Assembly: GCA_024225275.1 (NCBI GenBank)
Contig: JAAEMS010000341.1
Span: 1 to 56,639 of the forward strand
Length of the DNA: 56,639 nucleotides
Origin: Actinomycetes bacterium
GTDB taxonomy: Bacteria; Actinomycetota; Acidimicrobiia; Acidimicrobiales; JAAEMS01
Direction of reading: 5' to 3'
In this document: positions 35,987 to 44,516 of the stretch, one piece after another
Numbering within the stretch: position 1 is the first letter of the stretch
Layout of the letters: the number at the start of each line of letters is the position of its first letter
The notes under the pieces: model-generated
Seen by the model: the letters and a program-made list of their open reading frames with translations, nothing else
Databases searched by the model: none
Told to the model about the DNA's origin: nothing
Program-made: the position numbers and the translations under genes

Positions 35987-38611
35987 GTGGCAACGACTCG
36001 GAATTCTTCCGGGCGTCGGTCGACGGGGCGGAGTACCTCACCCAATTCACGCGCCCGCGCTTCGAAATCCTCGAAGGGCAAGGTGGATGCTTCCCCCCGT
36101 ATCCCTCAGGCTTTCGAGGGACATGGTCGCGAGCTCACCGGTATCGCCCTCGTGGTCACCGGCCTGGTCGCGGCCCTGTCGATCTACGCCAACCTGACTG
36201 GACCTCTCGGGGGGTTGTTCGCCCGGGGTATCGCGGCCCTGGTGGGTGTCCTGCGCTTCTTCGTGCCGCCCGCCCTGGTGGTGGGTGGCCTGAGACTGAT
36301 TCGCGGGGTCGACGAAGACGGGCCCCCCGGCGATGGTCGGGTAGGCGTGGGTTCGACCCTGGTGGGTCTGGCGATCGCCGGCGGCCTGCACGTGGCGCTG
36401 GTCGGATCCGAGGTGGGGCCTCCTCTCGAGGTCATCAGTGATGCCGGTGGTCTGATCGGTGCCTTCGTCGGATCACCGCTCCGGTCTCTGCTCGCGGTAT
36501 GGGGTGCCCTTCTGGTTCTCATCGCACTGGGTCTCGTCGGTGGGATCGTTCTCACCGGGGCCTCGGTTCGGAACGCAACCATGCTGCTCATCGAGATGAC
36601 GACCCGTCTCGGACGCACTGCGCTCAGTGGCCTCACCCGGCTGGTCGAGTCGGCCGAGGGTCCGCTCGAGCCGGTACTCGACGATGTCGACCGCTCGGCG
36701 GTAGGGCCACCCATCGAAGTCCCCGGTGAGGCAGCTGCCCCTCCGGCCGCCCAGACCAACAAGTCCGAGCCCGAGTCGGCCTCCGGCGCCCCCTTCGACC
36801 AGGACACCAGCACACCGGCCAAGGCCCGGGCGGCCAAACCGGTCAGAGCCGCCAAGAAGCCGGACCAGCCCACGATCCATGTCCCCGATCCCCAGTCGCT
36901 CGACCCCGAACAGCTGGCGATCAATCTGGGTCGCGCCGCCGATGGGTCGGCATGGCGCCTGCCCTCGCTCAGCATCCTGAACCGTAGCGACAGCCAGGAG
37001 GTCGACCGGGCCGCCATTGCCGAGTCGGGCCGGGTACTGGAGCGGGCTCTGGCCGAACACGGTGTCGAGACCCGTCTGGTCAACACCGTCGTGGGCCCCA
37101 CCGTCAGCCGCTATGAGCTCGAGCTCGGCCCTGGGGTCAAGGTGGCCCGGGTGACCAGCCTGCACAAGGACATCGCCTACGCGATGGCGTCGCCCGACGT
37201 CCGCATCCTGGCTCCCATCCCCGGCAAGCAGGCCATCGGCGTCGAGGTGCCCAACCCCGACCGCCAGATCGTGGCCGTCGGCGACATCCTCACCAGCCAC
37301 GAGGCGGCCGAGGCTCACCATCCCCTCGAGGTAGCGGTGGGACGCGACATCAACGGCGTCGCGGTCATGGCCAACCTGGCCGCCCAACCCCATGTCCTCA
37401 TTGCCGGTGCCACCGGCGCTGGCAAGTCGTCGTGTATCAACTCCTTGATCACCTCGATCCTGATGCGGGCCACACCCGATCAGGTCCGGATGATCCTGGT
37501 CGACCCCAAGATGGTGGAGCTGGGGCAGTACAACCGGCTGCCCCATCTGCTCACCGAGGTCGTGACCGATCCCAAGAAGGCCGCCAACGCCCTGGCCTGG
37601 GCGGTGCGTGAGATGGAGCGCCGTTACGAGCTCCTCTCCGAGGTCGGGGTGCGTGACATCACCGGCTACAACAAGTCCTACGACGACGACACTCTGGCCC
37701 CTCGCAACGGGCGGCCGTCGGTCAACTCCGAGGGCAAGCCGGTCGAATACCAGAAGCTGCCGTTCATCCTGGTGGTGCTCGACGAGCTCGCCGACCTCAT
37801 GATGGTGGCGGCCCGCGATGTCGAGGAGTCGATCTGCCGCATTGCCCAGAAGGCCCGAGCGGTGGGTATCCATCTGGTCATAGCCACCCAGCGGCCTTCG
37901 ACCAATGTCATCACCGGTCTGATCAAGGCCAATGTGCCCGCCCGCTGGGCGTTTGCGGTGTCCAGCCTGACCGACAGTCGGGTCGTGCTCGACCAGGCCG
38001 GCGCCGAGCGACTGGTCGGCCAGGGCGACATGCTCATGTTGGGCGCCAGCTCCAGTACGGCCAAGCGCATCCAGGGGGCGTGGGTCACCGAGGACGAGGT
38101 CCGGTCGATCGTGGCCGCTTGGCGCGAGCAGTTGCCCGAACCCGTCTACTCCCACAACGTCCAGGAGGAGGCTGCTTCCGAGTCCGCCCAAGCCCTGCCC
38201 GGCGGCACCACCGGCGACGATGGCGACGACGACCTGCTCGTTCAGGCCATGGAGTTGGTGGTGCGTAGCCAATTCGGCTCCACCTCGATGCTCCAGCGCA
38301 AGCTCCGCGTGGGGTTCGCCCGTGCCGGCCGGCTGATGGACCTGCTGGAGGAACGGGGGGTGGTCGGTCCTTCCACCGGATCGAAGGCCCGCGAGGTCCT
38401 CCTGGGCCCCGAACAGCTCGACGGAGTCCTTTCCGGGGCGGCGACGCCAACCGGCGCCGATGGTCTGGTGGTCGACCTGACTGCTCCGGACACCACCGAC
38501 ACCGTGGATCTCACCCGGGAGCCCGACCTTGTCGCGGCCTCCGCCGCCGACGATGAAGACTGGGGCGGCGACGATGCCGCCTACGCCCCGCCCCCCGGCT
38601 ATCCCGAGTGA
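35987..38611 (+). CDS. ftsK: DNA translocase FtsK
   Basis: An 874-residue FtsK/SpoIIIE translocase. A basic N-terminus is followed by about four membrane segments (residues 45-190) and a Pro/Ala/Lys-rich linker. The motor has Walker A GATGAGKSS near residue 475, LVDPKMVELGQYN, PFILVVLDELADLMM (Walker B) and GIHLVIATQRPS. A gamma winged-helix domain (SQFGSTSMLQRKLRVGFARAG) reads KOPS-like sites. An acidic tail ends the protein. It acts with XerC (2.8 kb) at division. Its stop overlaps the antiporter GTG (GTGA). Confidence 0.95.
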   Translation: MATTRNSSGRRSTGRSTSPNSRARASKSSKGKVDASPRIPQAFEGHGRELTGIALVVTGLVAALSIYANLTGPLGGLFARGIAALVGVLRFFVPPALVVGGLRLIRGVDEDGPPGDGRVGVGSTLVGLAIAGGLHVALVGSEVGPPLEVISDAGGLIGAFVGSPLRSLLAVWGALLVLIALGLVGGIVLTGASVRNATMLLIEMTTRLGRTALSGLTRLVESAEGPLEPVLDDVDRSAVGPPIEVPGEAAAPPAAQTNKSEPESASGAPFDQDTSTPAKARAAKPVRAAKKPDQPTIHVPDPQSLDPEQLAINLGRAADGSAWRLPSLSILNRSDSQEVDRAAIAESGRVLERALAEHGVETRLVNTVVGPTVSRYELELGPGVKVARVTSLHKDIAYAMASPDVRILAPIPGKQAIGVEVPNPDRQIVAVGDILTSHEAAEAHHPLEVAVGRDINGVAVMANLAAQPHVLIAGATGAGKSSCINSLITSILMRATPDQVRMILVDPKMVELGQYNRLPHLLTEVVTDPKKAANALAWAVREMERRYELLSEVGVRDITGYNKSYDDDTLAPRNGRPSVNSEGKPVEYQKLPFILVVLDELADLMMVAARDVEESICRIAQKARAVGIHLVIATQRPSTNVITGLIKANVPARWAFAVSSLTDSRVVLDQAGAERLVGQGDMLMLGASSSTAKRIQGAWVTEDEVRSIVAAWREQLPEPVYSHNVQEEAASESAQALPGGTTGDDGDDDLLVQAMELVVRSQFGSTSMLQRKLRVGFARAGRLMDLLEERGVVGPSTGSKAREVLLGPEQLDGVLSGAATPTGADGLVVDLTAPDTTDTVDLTREPDLVAASAADDEDWGGDDAAYAPPPGYPE

Positions 38612-39639
38612 CCCTGTACGTCGCGGCCACCATCGCGGGGCTGATGGTTCTGGCCAAGGCTTCCGACCACTTCGTGGTGGGCGCGGCGCGTGCCTCGCTG
38701 GCCCTGCGGGTCTCGCCCATCGTGGTGGGGGCCATCGTGGTGGGTTTCGGGACCTCGGCTCCTGAGCTGCTGGTGTCGGGCCTGGCCGCCAACCAGGGCG
38801 ACCTCGATCTGGGCGTCGGGAATGTCATCGGCTCGAACGCGGCAAACCTCACCCTGGTGCTCGGGGTGGCGGCCATGGTGGTTCCCGTGGCTGTCTCGTC
38901 GGGCGTCATTCGTCGCGAGGCACCCCTGTCGGCGGGCTCGGTGATCCTGTTCGCCATCCTGGTCCAGGACGGATTCACCCAGGCCGAGGGTTATCTCATG
39001 CTCGGAGCGCTGGTGCTGGCCCTGAGTGTCGTGGTCATCGGCAACGATCCCACCGATGCCCTGGGCGGCGATGTGGGCGATCTGGGCTCGGGTCACCCCG
39101 ATCTGCGAACCGAGGGAGTGCGGATCCTGCTGGGACTCACCGGCACCGTGGCCGGGGCCCAGGCCCTGGTTTGGGGCGCCACCGGGATCGCTGACGAGTT
39201 GGGCCTGAGTGGCGGTTTCGTCGGTTTCAGTCTGGTCGCCATCGGCACCTCGCTACCCGAACTGGTCACCGCGCTGGCCGCGGCCCGACGCGGCGAGACC
39301 GACCTGATCGTCGGCAATCTGCTGGGCTCGAATCTGTTCAACAGCCTGGCGGTCGGCGGCACCATCGCTCTGGTGGGTCCCGGCCCCATCACCGACGGAC
39401 GCCTCGAGGGCTTCGGGACCATGGCCATGGTCGGCATCGCCGTGCTGGCCCTGGTCCTGATGATCACCCGCTCTCGCCTGACCCGGCCCGAGGGGGTGCT
39501 GCTGCTCATCGTCTACCTGGTCAGCCTCATCATCGTGAGTGGCGGCGATACCGAGGACGACGACGGGAGCCGGCCGGCCGCGGTTCAGTACCTGGAGTCG
39601 TGGGACAGCCCCGTGGCCTCCGACGCCCTTGCCAGCTGA
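38608..39639 (+). CDS. Cation:Ca2+ antiporter (CaCA family)
   Basis: A 343-residue membrane protein with two halves of about five helices each. Both alpha-repeat motifs are clear: GFGTSAPELLVSGLAA in the first half and AIGTSLPELVTALAAARRGE in the second, each followed by an NxxGSN element (GNVIGSNAANL, GNLLGSNLFNS). This identifies a YrbG-like Na+/Ca2+ or K+-dependent exchanger. The last 30 residues are acidic and cytosolic; their coding sequence overlaps the convergent GGDEF-EAL gene by 55 nt. It is translationally coupled to ftsK. Confidence 0.88.
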   Translation: MTLYVAATIAGLMVLAKASDHFVVGAARASLALRVSPIVVGAIVVGFGTSAPELLVSGLAANQGDLDLGVGNVIGSNAANLTLVLGVAAMVVPVAVSSGVIRREAPLSAGSVILFAILVQDGFTQAEGYLMLGALVLALSVVVIGNDPTDALGGDVGDLGSGHPDLRTEGVRILLGLTGTVAGAQALVWGATGIADELGLSGGFVGFSLVAIGTSLPELVTALAAARRGETDLIVGNLLGSNLFNSLAVGGTIALVGPGPITDGRLEGFGTMAMVGIAVLALVLMITRSRLTRPEGVLLLIVYLVSLIIVSGGDTEDDDGSRPAAVQYLESWDSPVASDALAS

Positions 39640-41270
39640 TCGACGAAGTCGGCGCCCGGAACCGGGCGATGGAACAGGTACCCCTGCATGCGGTCGACTC
39701 CGAGCCCCAGTAGGTGGTCGCGTTGTTCTTCGGTCTCGACCCCTTCGGCCACGATCGTCACGTCGAGGGCGTCAGCCATGGACACGATGGCATCGAGGAT
39801 GGCGTTGTCGACATGGTCGGAACCCACCCCCTGAACCAGGGTCTTGTCGATCTTCAGGTAGTCGATCATTCGGAGCTTTTTCACATAGCTCAGTGAGGAG
39901 CGCCCGGTTCCGAAGTCGTCGATGGCCAGCCGGACCCCGATGGCCTTGAGGTCGTCGAGGATAGTGAGCGCGCTGAGGTGCTCGACCACCAGGTCCTCGG
40001 TGATCTCGATGGTCAGAGACGATGGATCGAGCCCCGAGAAGGCGAGGACGTCCTTCACCTGCTGGGCGAAGGTGGGGTCGACGAGCTGCCGTTCGGCGAC
40101 GTTGACCCCGACCCGGAAGTCCTTGATCTTCGGGTTCCCGTACTTCCACTGGGCGACCTGGGCGCAGGCCTCGCGGAGCACGACCAGTCCGAGCTCGGAA
40201 ATGAGGCCGGCCTCCTCGGCCACGTCGAGGAACATGTCGGGTGCCACCAGTCCCAGGCCGGGGCGGTCCAGTCTGACGAGGGCTTCGGCCGACTCGACTC
40301 TTCCGCTCCTGGCGTTGGTGATCGCCTGGTAATGGACGTCCAGGGCTGAAGTCTCCAGGGCGTCGCGGAGGACCCGTTCGGTGTCGACCCGGTCCAGGGC
40401 GTTCAGCCGCTGCTCCTCGTCGAAGACCTCGTATCCGGTCTGATCCCGTTTGGCCAGGTACATGGCCGAGTCGGCGTCACGCACGAGCTCGCGCGGGGTC
40501 CGGGGGTGATCCTGGGTGGATGTCGCGATTCCGATGCTGGGCGCGATGAACTGGCTGCCGCTGAGCAGGCGAATGGGGTCCCTGAAGGACTTGAGGACGT
40601 GGACGGCGACCTGTTCGACCGACTCCTCCTCCAGCAGACCCCGACACACGACCACGAACTCGTCGCCCCCGAACCGAGCGACGACATCGTTGGCCCGCAC
40701 CGCGGTCTGGACGCGTTCACCCACCTTCTGGAGCAGCTCATCGCCGACGTCATGGCCCAACGTGTCGTTGATGACCTTGAAGCGGTTGAGGTCGAGGAAC
40801 AGGACCCCGACGACCGTGCGTTCCCGCACGGCGTCGTGGACCGCATCCTCTAGCTCCCGAAGGAGACCGACCCGGTTCGGCAGACCGGTCAGATCATCGT
40901 GGTTGGCCCGGTGCTCGGTGCGTTCGATCTGCTTGTTCGTCCGGCCCGTGAGGTGGCGCTGGAAGTAGGCGGTGGTGCCCGAGATGCTGGCGGTCGTGAA
41001 GCCCAGCACCAGCATGAGGGGGATGGGCACATCCTTGTTGAAGGTAGCTGCCACCCAGATGGTGAGCAGGGCGGAGACAAGGCCGGCCAGGAAGACCATC
41101 GACGAGGACGCGGCGAAGGCGCGTCGGATCATGGCGATCTGGGCCGCCTTGCGCCGACTCCGACTATTCCGACGGGCCGTCTCGGCCGCGACATCGGCCG
41201 GGTGCATCGGCTGGTGGGCGCCTCTCAGCGTCCTGGCCTTCCCTGAGCGGTGATCCGATCCTGCATCCAC
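39585..41270 (-). CDS. Membrane-bound GGDEF-EAL c-di-GMP enzyme
   Basis: A 561-residue protein with two membrane helices (about 51-73 and 84-103), a GGDEF domain and an EAL domain. The diguanylate cyclase motif is RFGGDEF (201-205), with a likely inhibitory I-site RAND at 192-195. The EAL domain has AEALVRLDRP (329-331), NVAERQL, ITED, DDFGTGRSSL, KIDKTLV and EGVET, so its phosphodiesterase residues look intact too. It may make, degrade or switch c-di-GMP. The start taken is the GTG at 41270; an ATG at 41207 is an alternative. It is divergent from rimO. Confidence 0.88.
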   Translation of the reverse strand: MDAGSDHRSGKARTLRGAHQPMHPADVAAETARRNSRSRRKAAQIAMIRRAFAASSSMVFLAGLVSALLTIWVAATFNKDVPIPLMLVLGFTTASISGTTAYFQRHLTGRTNKQIERTEHRANHDDLTGLPNRVGLLRELEDAVHDAVRERTVVGVLFLDLNRFKVINDTLGHDVGDELLQKVGERVQTAVRANDVVARFGGDEFVVVCRGLLEEESVEQVAVHVLKSFRDPIRLLSGSQFIAPSIGIATSTQDHPRTPRELVRDADSAMYLAKRDQTGYEVFDEEQRLNALDRVDTERVLRDALETSALDVHYQAITNARSGRVESAEALVRLDRPGLGLVAPDMFLDVAEEAGLISELGLVVLREACAQVAQWKYGNPKIKDFRVGVNVAERQLVDPTFAQQVKDVLAFSGLDPSSLTIEITEDLVVEHLSALTILDDLKAIGVRLAIDDFGTGRSSLSYVKKLRMIDYLKIDKTLVQGVGSDHVDNAILDAIVSMADALDVTIVAEGVETEEQRDHLLGLGVDRMQGYLFHRPVPGADFVDQLARASEATGLSHDSRY

Positions 41271-41340
41271 TCCCTATCGGCGCCGAACGGCCACGAAATG
41301 ATGATTGGGGGTCGCCCGCCCACCAGCTCTGAGGCGGCGG

Positions 41341-41346
41341 TAGTCT
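41341..41346 (+). promoter_or_regulatory. Putative leaderless rimO promoter (minus-10)
   Basis: TAGTCT ends 8 nt before the GTG at 41355. No ribosome-binding site precedes that GTG. The longer frame from 41250 would run back over this box. Confidence 0.5.
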
Positions 41347-41354
41347 CAACACTC

Positions 41355-42647
41355 GTGCCCGACCAGCCGAGAACCTTCCATGTGGTCACCCTGGGCTGTC
41401 CCAAGAACCAGGTCGACTCGGAGAAGCTCGTGGGCACCCTGTTGGCTGACGGGATGGCCCCCACCGACGGCCCCGAGGGTGCCGATCTCGTGGTGGTGAA
41501 CACCTGTGCCTTCGTGGAGGAGGCCCGTCAGGAGTCGGTCGAGACCATCCTCGACCTCGATGAACGCAAGGCCAGGGGAGCCGAGCTGGTGGTCACCGGC
41601 TGCCTGGCTGAACGGCACGGAACCGAGCTGTCGGCTGAGATGCCCGAGGTCGACCGGGTCGCGGGGTTCGGCGTGCCCGTGACGCTCACCCCGAAGCCGG
41701 GTTCGGGCCAGCCGCCACCCCCTGGTTTCGATCTGCTGAACCTGCCCCGGCCGGCGGCCCCCGCCCCCTGGGCCTACGTGAAGATCGCCGAAGGCTGTGA
41801 CCGTCAGTGCGGATTCTGCGCCATCCCCAGCTTCCGGGGCCCCCAGCGCAGCCGGTCGATATCCGACATAGTCACCGAGGTCGAACAGCTCGGGGCCCGC
41901 GAGATCGTGTTGGTGGCCCAGGATCTGGCCTCGTTCGGCCGCGATCAGGGCGTCGGCGAACGCCAGCTGTCTGAACTGGTGGCCGAGGTTGGCGCTCGGG
42001 TCGATCGGGTACGGCTCCTCTATCTCTATCCCTCCGATCTCGATGACCGGCTGATCGACTCGGTTCTGGCCACCGGCGTTCCCTACTTCGACTTGTCCCT
42101 GCAGCACGTGTCGCCCCCTCTGATGCGGCGCATGCGACGCTGGGGCGACGGGGTCCGGTTCCTCGACCGCATCGAAGCCATACGAGCCCGCGACGCCGGC
42201 GCGGCCTTCCGCTCGAACTTCATCGTGGGCTACCCGGGCGAGACCGAGGCCGACCACGATGCCCTGCTCGAGTTCGTCGAGGCGGCCCAGCTCGACTGGT
42301 GTGGGTTCTTCTCCTACAGCGAGGAGGCCGGGACCTACAGCGTGACCCTCGACGGCCAAGTGCCCCAGCCCCTGATGGCCGAACGTTTGGGTGAGCTCAC
42401 CGAGCTCCAGGACATGATCACGGCTCGCAAACGTGACGCATTGATCGGTCGGGTGGTCGAAGTACTCGTGGACCGATCCGGTGTGGCCCGTAGCCACCGC
42501 GAAGCCCCCGAGATCGATGGCATCATCGAGGTGCCCACCCATCTCGAGGTGGGCACGATCCAAGGGGTGACCATCGTCGAAGCCCGGGGCCCGGACCTGG
42601 TCGCCGAGGCCACCGGCCGAGCCGGCCAGGAGGGTGTGAACCAGTGA
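41355..42647 (+). CDS. rimO: Ribosomal protein S12 methylthiotransferase RimO
   Basis: A 430-residue radical-SAM methylthiotransferase modifying S12. The N-terminal UPF0004 domain has VTLGCPKNQVDSEKL with further cluster Cys in VVNTCAFVEEAR and VTGCLAERHG. The radical-SAM motif is EGCDRQCGFCAIPSFRGPQRS. A TRAM-like C-terminus (VVEVLVDRSG...) is present. GCPKNQVDSE points to RimO rather than MiaB. The leaderless GTG at 41355 is preferred. The last codons overlap pgsA (GTGACC). Confidence 0.93.
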   Translation: MPDQPRTFHVVTLGCPKNQVDSEKLVGTLLADGMAPTDGPEGADLVVVNTCAFVEEARQESVETILDLDERKARGAELVVTGCLAERHGTELSAEMPEVDRVAGFGVPVTLTPKPGSGQPPPPGFDLLNLPRPAAPAPWAYVKIAEGCDRQCGFCAIPSFRGPQRSRSISDIVTEVEQLGAREIVLVAQDLASFGRDQGVGERQLSELVAEVGARVDRVRLLYLYPSDLDDRLIDSVLATGVPYFDLSLQHVSPPLMRRMRRWGDGVRFLDRIEAIRARDAGAAFRSNFIVGYPGETEADHDALLEFVEAAQLDWCGFFSYSEEAGTYSVTLDGQVPQPLMAERLGELTELQDMITARKRDALIGRVVEVLVDRSGVARSHREAPEIDGIIEVPTHLEVGTIQGVTIVEARGPDLVAEATGRAGQEGVNQ

Positions 42648-43219
42648 CCGATGCGGCTGCCACCCGAGACCCCTCCGCCGTGGCCACCCCAGCCAATGCG
42701 GTGACCGTGGTACGGATCCTCATCTCGCCCTTGCTGTTCATCCTGATCCTGCGCGAGAACCCATCCTGGGCCGCTTTCACCCTGGGCTTCGTGCTCGCCG
42801 TCACCGATGTCCTCGATGGCTGGCTGGCCCGCCGGGACGGGCCGACCCGTTCGGGGGCCTTCCTCGATCCTCTGGCTGACAAGGTCGTGGTTCTGGGCAG
42901 TCTCTATTCGTTCGCCGCCATCGGCCGCTTCCATTGGCTGCCGGTGGTGTTGATCACGGTCCGCGAGATGGGCATCAGCGTCTACCGGTCGTACTGGGGC
43001 CGTCGGGGCTTGGCCATCCCGGCCCGTCAGGCCGCCAAGTGGAAGACCCTGATCCAGGGGGCGGCTCTGCTCCTCGCCGCCCTTCCCCTCATCCCCGAAG
43101 GGGGCTACTGGGTGGCCGACGCCTTCCTCTGGGTTGGTGTGGTCCTGACCGTGGTCACCGGCGCCCTGTACGTCCTCGACGGCAGTCGGGCGCTATCCAT
43201 ATCGGGTCTCCGCGATTGA
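42644..43219 (+). CDS. pgsA: CDP-alcohol phosphatidyltransferase (PgsA-like)
   Basis: A 191-residue membrane enzyme. The CDP-alcohol motif DG-x2-AR-x8-G-x3-D-x3-D is complete in DVLDGWLARRDG followed by SGAFLDPLADK. About five helices fit the family. The likely product is phosphatidylglycerol phosphate from CDP-diacylglycerol, the compound made by CdsA at 10 kb. The GTG overlaps the rimO stop. The rimO-pgsA-cinA order, here split by an MFS gene, is common in actinobacteria and supports the call. Confidence 0.88.
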   Translation: MTDAAATRDPSAVATPANAVTVVRILISPLLFILILRENPSWAAFTLGFVLAVTDVLDGWLARRDGPTRSGAFLDPLADKVVVLGSLYSFAAIGRFHWLPVVLITVREMGISVYRSYWGRRGLAIPARQAAKWKTLIQGAALLLAALPLIPEGGYWVADAFLWVGVVLTVVTGALYVLDGSRALSISGLRD

Positions 43220-43253
43220 GGTCTCAGCCCTGAACGGTCCGCCCGGCGAGGGA

Positions 43254-44483
43254 TTGACGCCCCAACCCTTCTCCTCCGCGTTCGTGGCCCTCTGGGTTGG
43301 TTCGGGGGTCTCGAACCTGGGTGACGGTATGCGGATCGCCGCCCTGCCCCTCCTGGCCGCCCAGCTCACCGACTCCCCCCTATTGGTCGCGGCCGTCACC
43401 TCGGCCCAGTTCCTGCCCTGGTTGACCTTCGCCCCGGTTGGTGGGGCGCTGGTGGACCGGTGGCGGCGCCGGGAGACGATCCTGGTCACCCAGCTCTGGC
43501 GGGGGGCGGTCATGGCCGCGTTGGCGGTCATTGTGGCTGTCGACTGGGCGGCGATCTGGCACGTCTATGTGGTGGCGGCCCTGATCACAGTGGGCGAGAT
43601 CCTGGTCGATCCCGCGGTGGGAGCCCTGGTACCCACCATGGTCCACGACGATCAGCTCGATGCCGCCAACGCCCGGATATTTGGCACCGAGGTGGCCACC
43701 AACGAGTTCGCCGGCGCCCCACTGGGTAGCTTCCTGTTCACGGTGGCCCCCTGGTTGCCCTTCGTTATGGACGCCGTCTCCTACGCTTCGTCCACCGCGG
43801 TGTTCGGTCTCGTACCGCCGACCACCGCGGCCGACCCGTCGGCCCGAGCCGGTCTCAAGGCCGAGGTGTTCGAAGGGGTCCGATGGTTGGCTGGCCATCC
43901 ACTGCTGGGCCCGTTCACCCTGGTGATGGCCCTGTTCAACTTCGGCGCGGTGGCGGGTTTCGCCTTGTTCGTGCTGTTGGTCACCGACGTTCTCGGCGCG
44001 TCGGAGCTGGTCTACGGGGCCGGCCTGGCCCTCCTGGCCCTGGGCGGCATCGCCAGTTCGATGGTGGCCAGCCGCCTGGCCCGGGTGGTGGGCCGATTCC
44101 GTCTGCTGGTCCTGGCGTCCATCATGGGGCCCGTCTTCCTGGGCCTCGCCGCGGCTGCCCCCAACGTGCCCGTCCTCCTGGTGGCCTGGTTCTTCGTGGG
44201 TACCCCGGCGGGGTTGGTCATGCCGGTCGGTCGGGCTCTGCAGCAGCGCCTCACCCCGAACCATCTTCTGGGCCGGGTGAGCACGGCCAGCCGATTCCTG
44301 ACCCGGGGGAGCATGGTCGTGGGGTCGCTGATCAGCGGTCTGGTAGCGGCCCTCACTTCGGTCCGCTGGGGTATTGGATTCGGAGCTGGGGTCGAGCTGG
44401 TGGCCGGTGGCCTCCTGGCCGTGGTCTTGCGGGGCCACGATCTTGATGGGTCCGGTGCCGCGGCGGAGCCGGCCCCGACCTGA
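43254..44483 (+). CDS. MFS transporter (exporter type)
   Basis: A 409-residue major facilitator with about 12 membrane helices. The N-terminal half opens with WVGSGVSNLGDGMRIAALP, and the loop 2-3 motif appears as GALVDRWRRRETI. This resembles EntS/MacA-like MFS_3 exporters. The start is a TTG 34 nt after pgsA; no ATG or GTG upstream in frame fits. The substrate is unknown. It interrupts the usual pgsA-cinA neighbourhood, so it may be a later insertion. Confidence 0.82.
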   Translation: MTPQPFSSAFVALWVGSGVSNLGDGMRIAALPLLAAQLTDSPLLVAAVTSAQFLPWLTFAPVGGALVDRWRRRETILVTQLWRGAVMAALAVIVAVDWAAIWHVYVVAALITVGEILVDPAVGALVPTMVHDDQLDAANARIFGTEVATNEFAGAPLGSFLFTVAPWLPFVMDAVSYASSTAVFGLVPPTTAADPSARAGLKAEVFEGVRWLAGHPLLGPFTLVMALFNFGAVAGFALFVLLVTDVLGASELVYGAGLALLALGGIASSMVASRLARVVGRFRLLVLASIMGPVFLGLAAAAPNVPVLLVAWFFVGTPAGLVMPVGRALQQRLTPNHLLGRVSTASRFLTRGSMVVGSLISGLVAALTSVRWGIGFGAGVELVAGGLLAVVLRGHDLDGSGAAAEPAPT

Positions 44484-44503
44484 CGCCAACGGGCCTTGGC
44501 CGT

Positions 44504-44509
44504 TAGCCT
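44504..44509 (+). promoter_or_regulatory. Putative leaderless cinA promoter
   Basis: TAGCCT ends 7 nt before the GTG at 44517. A partial minus-35 (CTGACG, 44480-44485) lies 18 nt upstream, giving one of the better two-box promoters in the window. Confidence 0.5.
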
Positions 44510-44516
44510 CTCGCCC

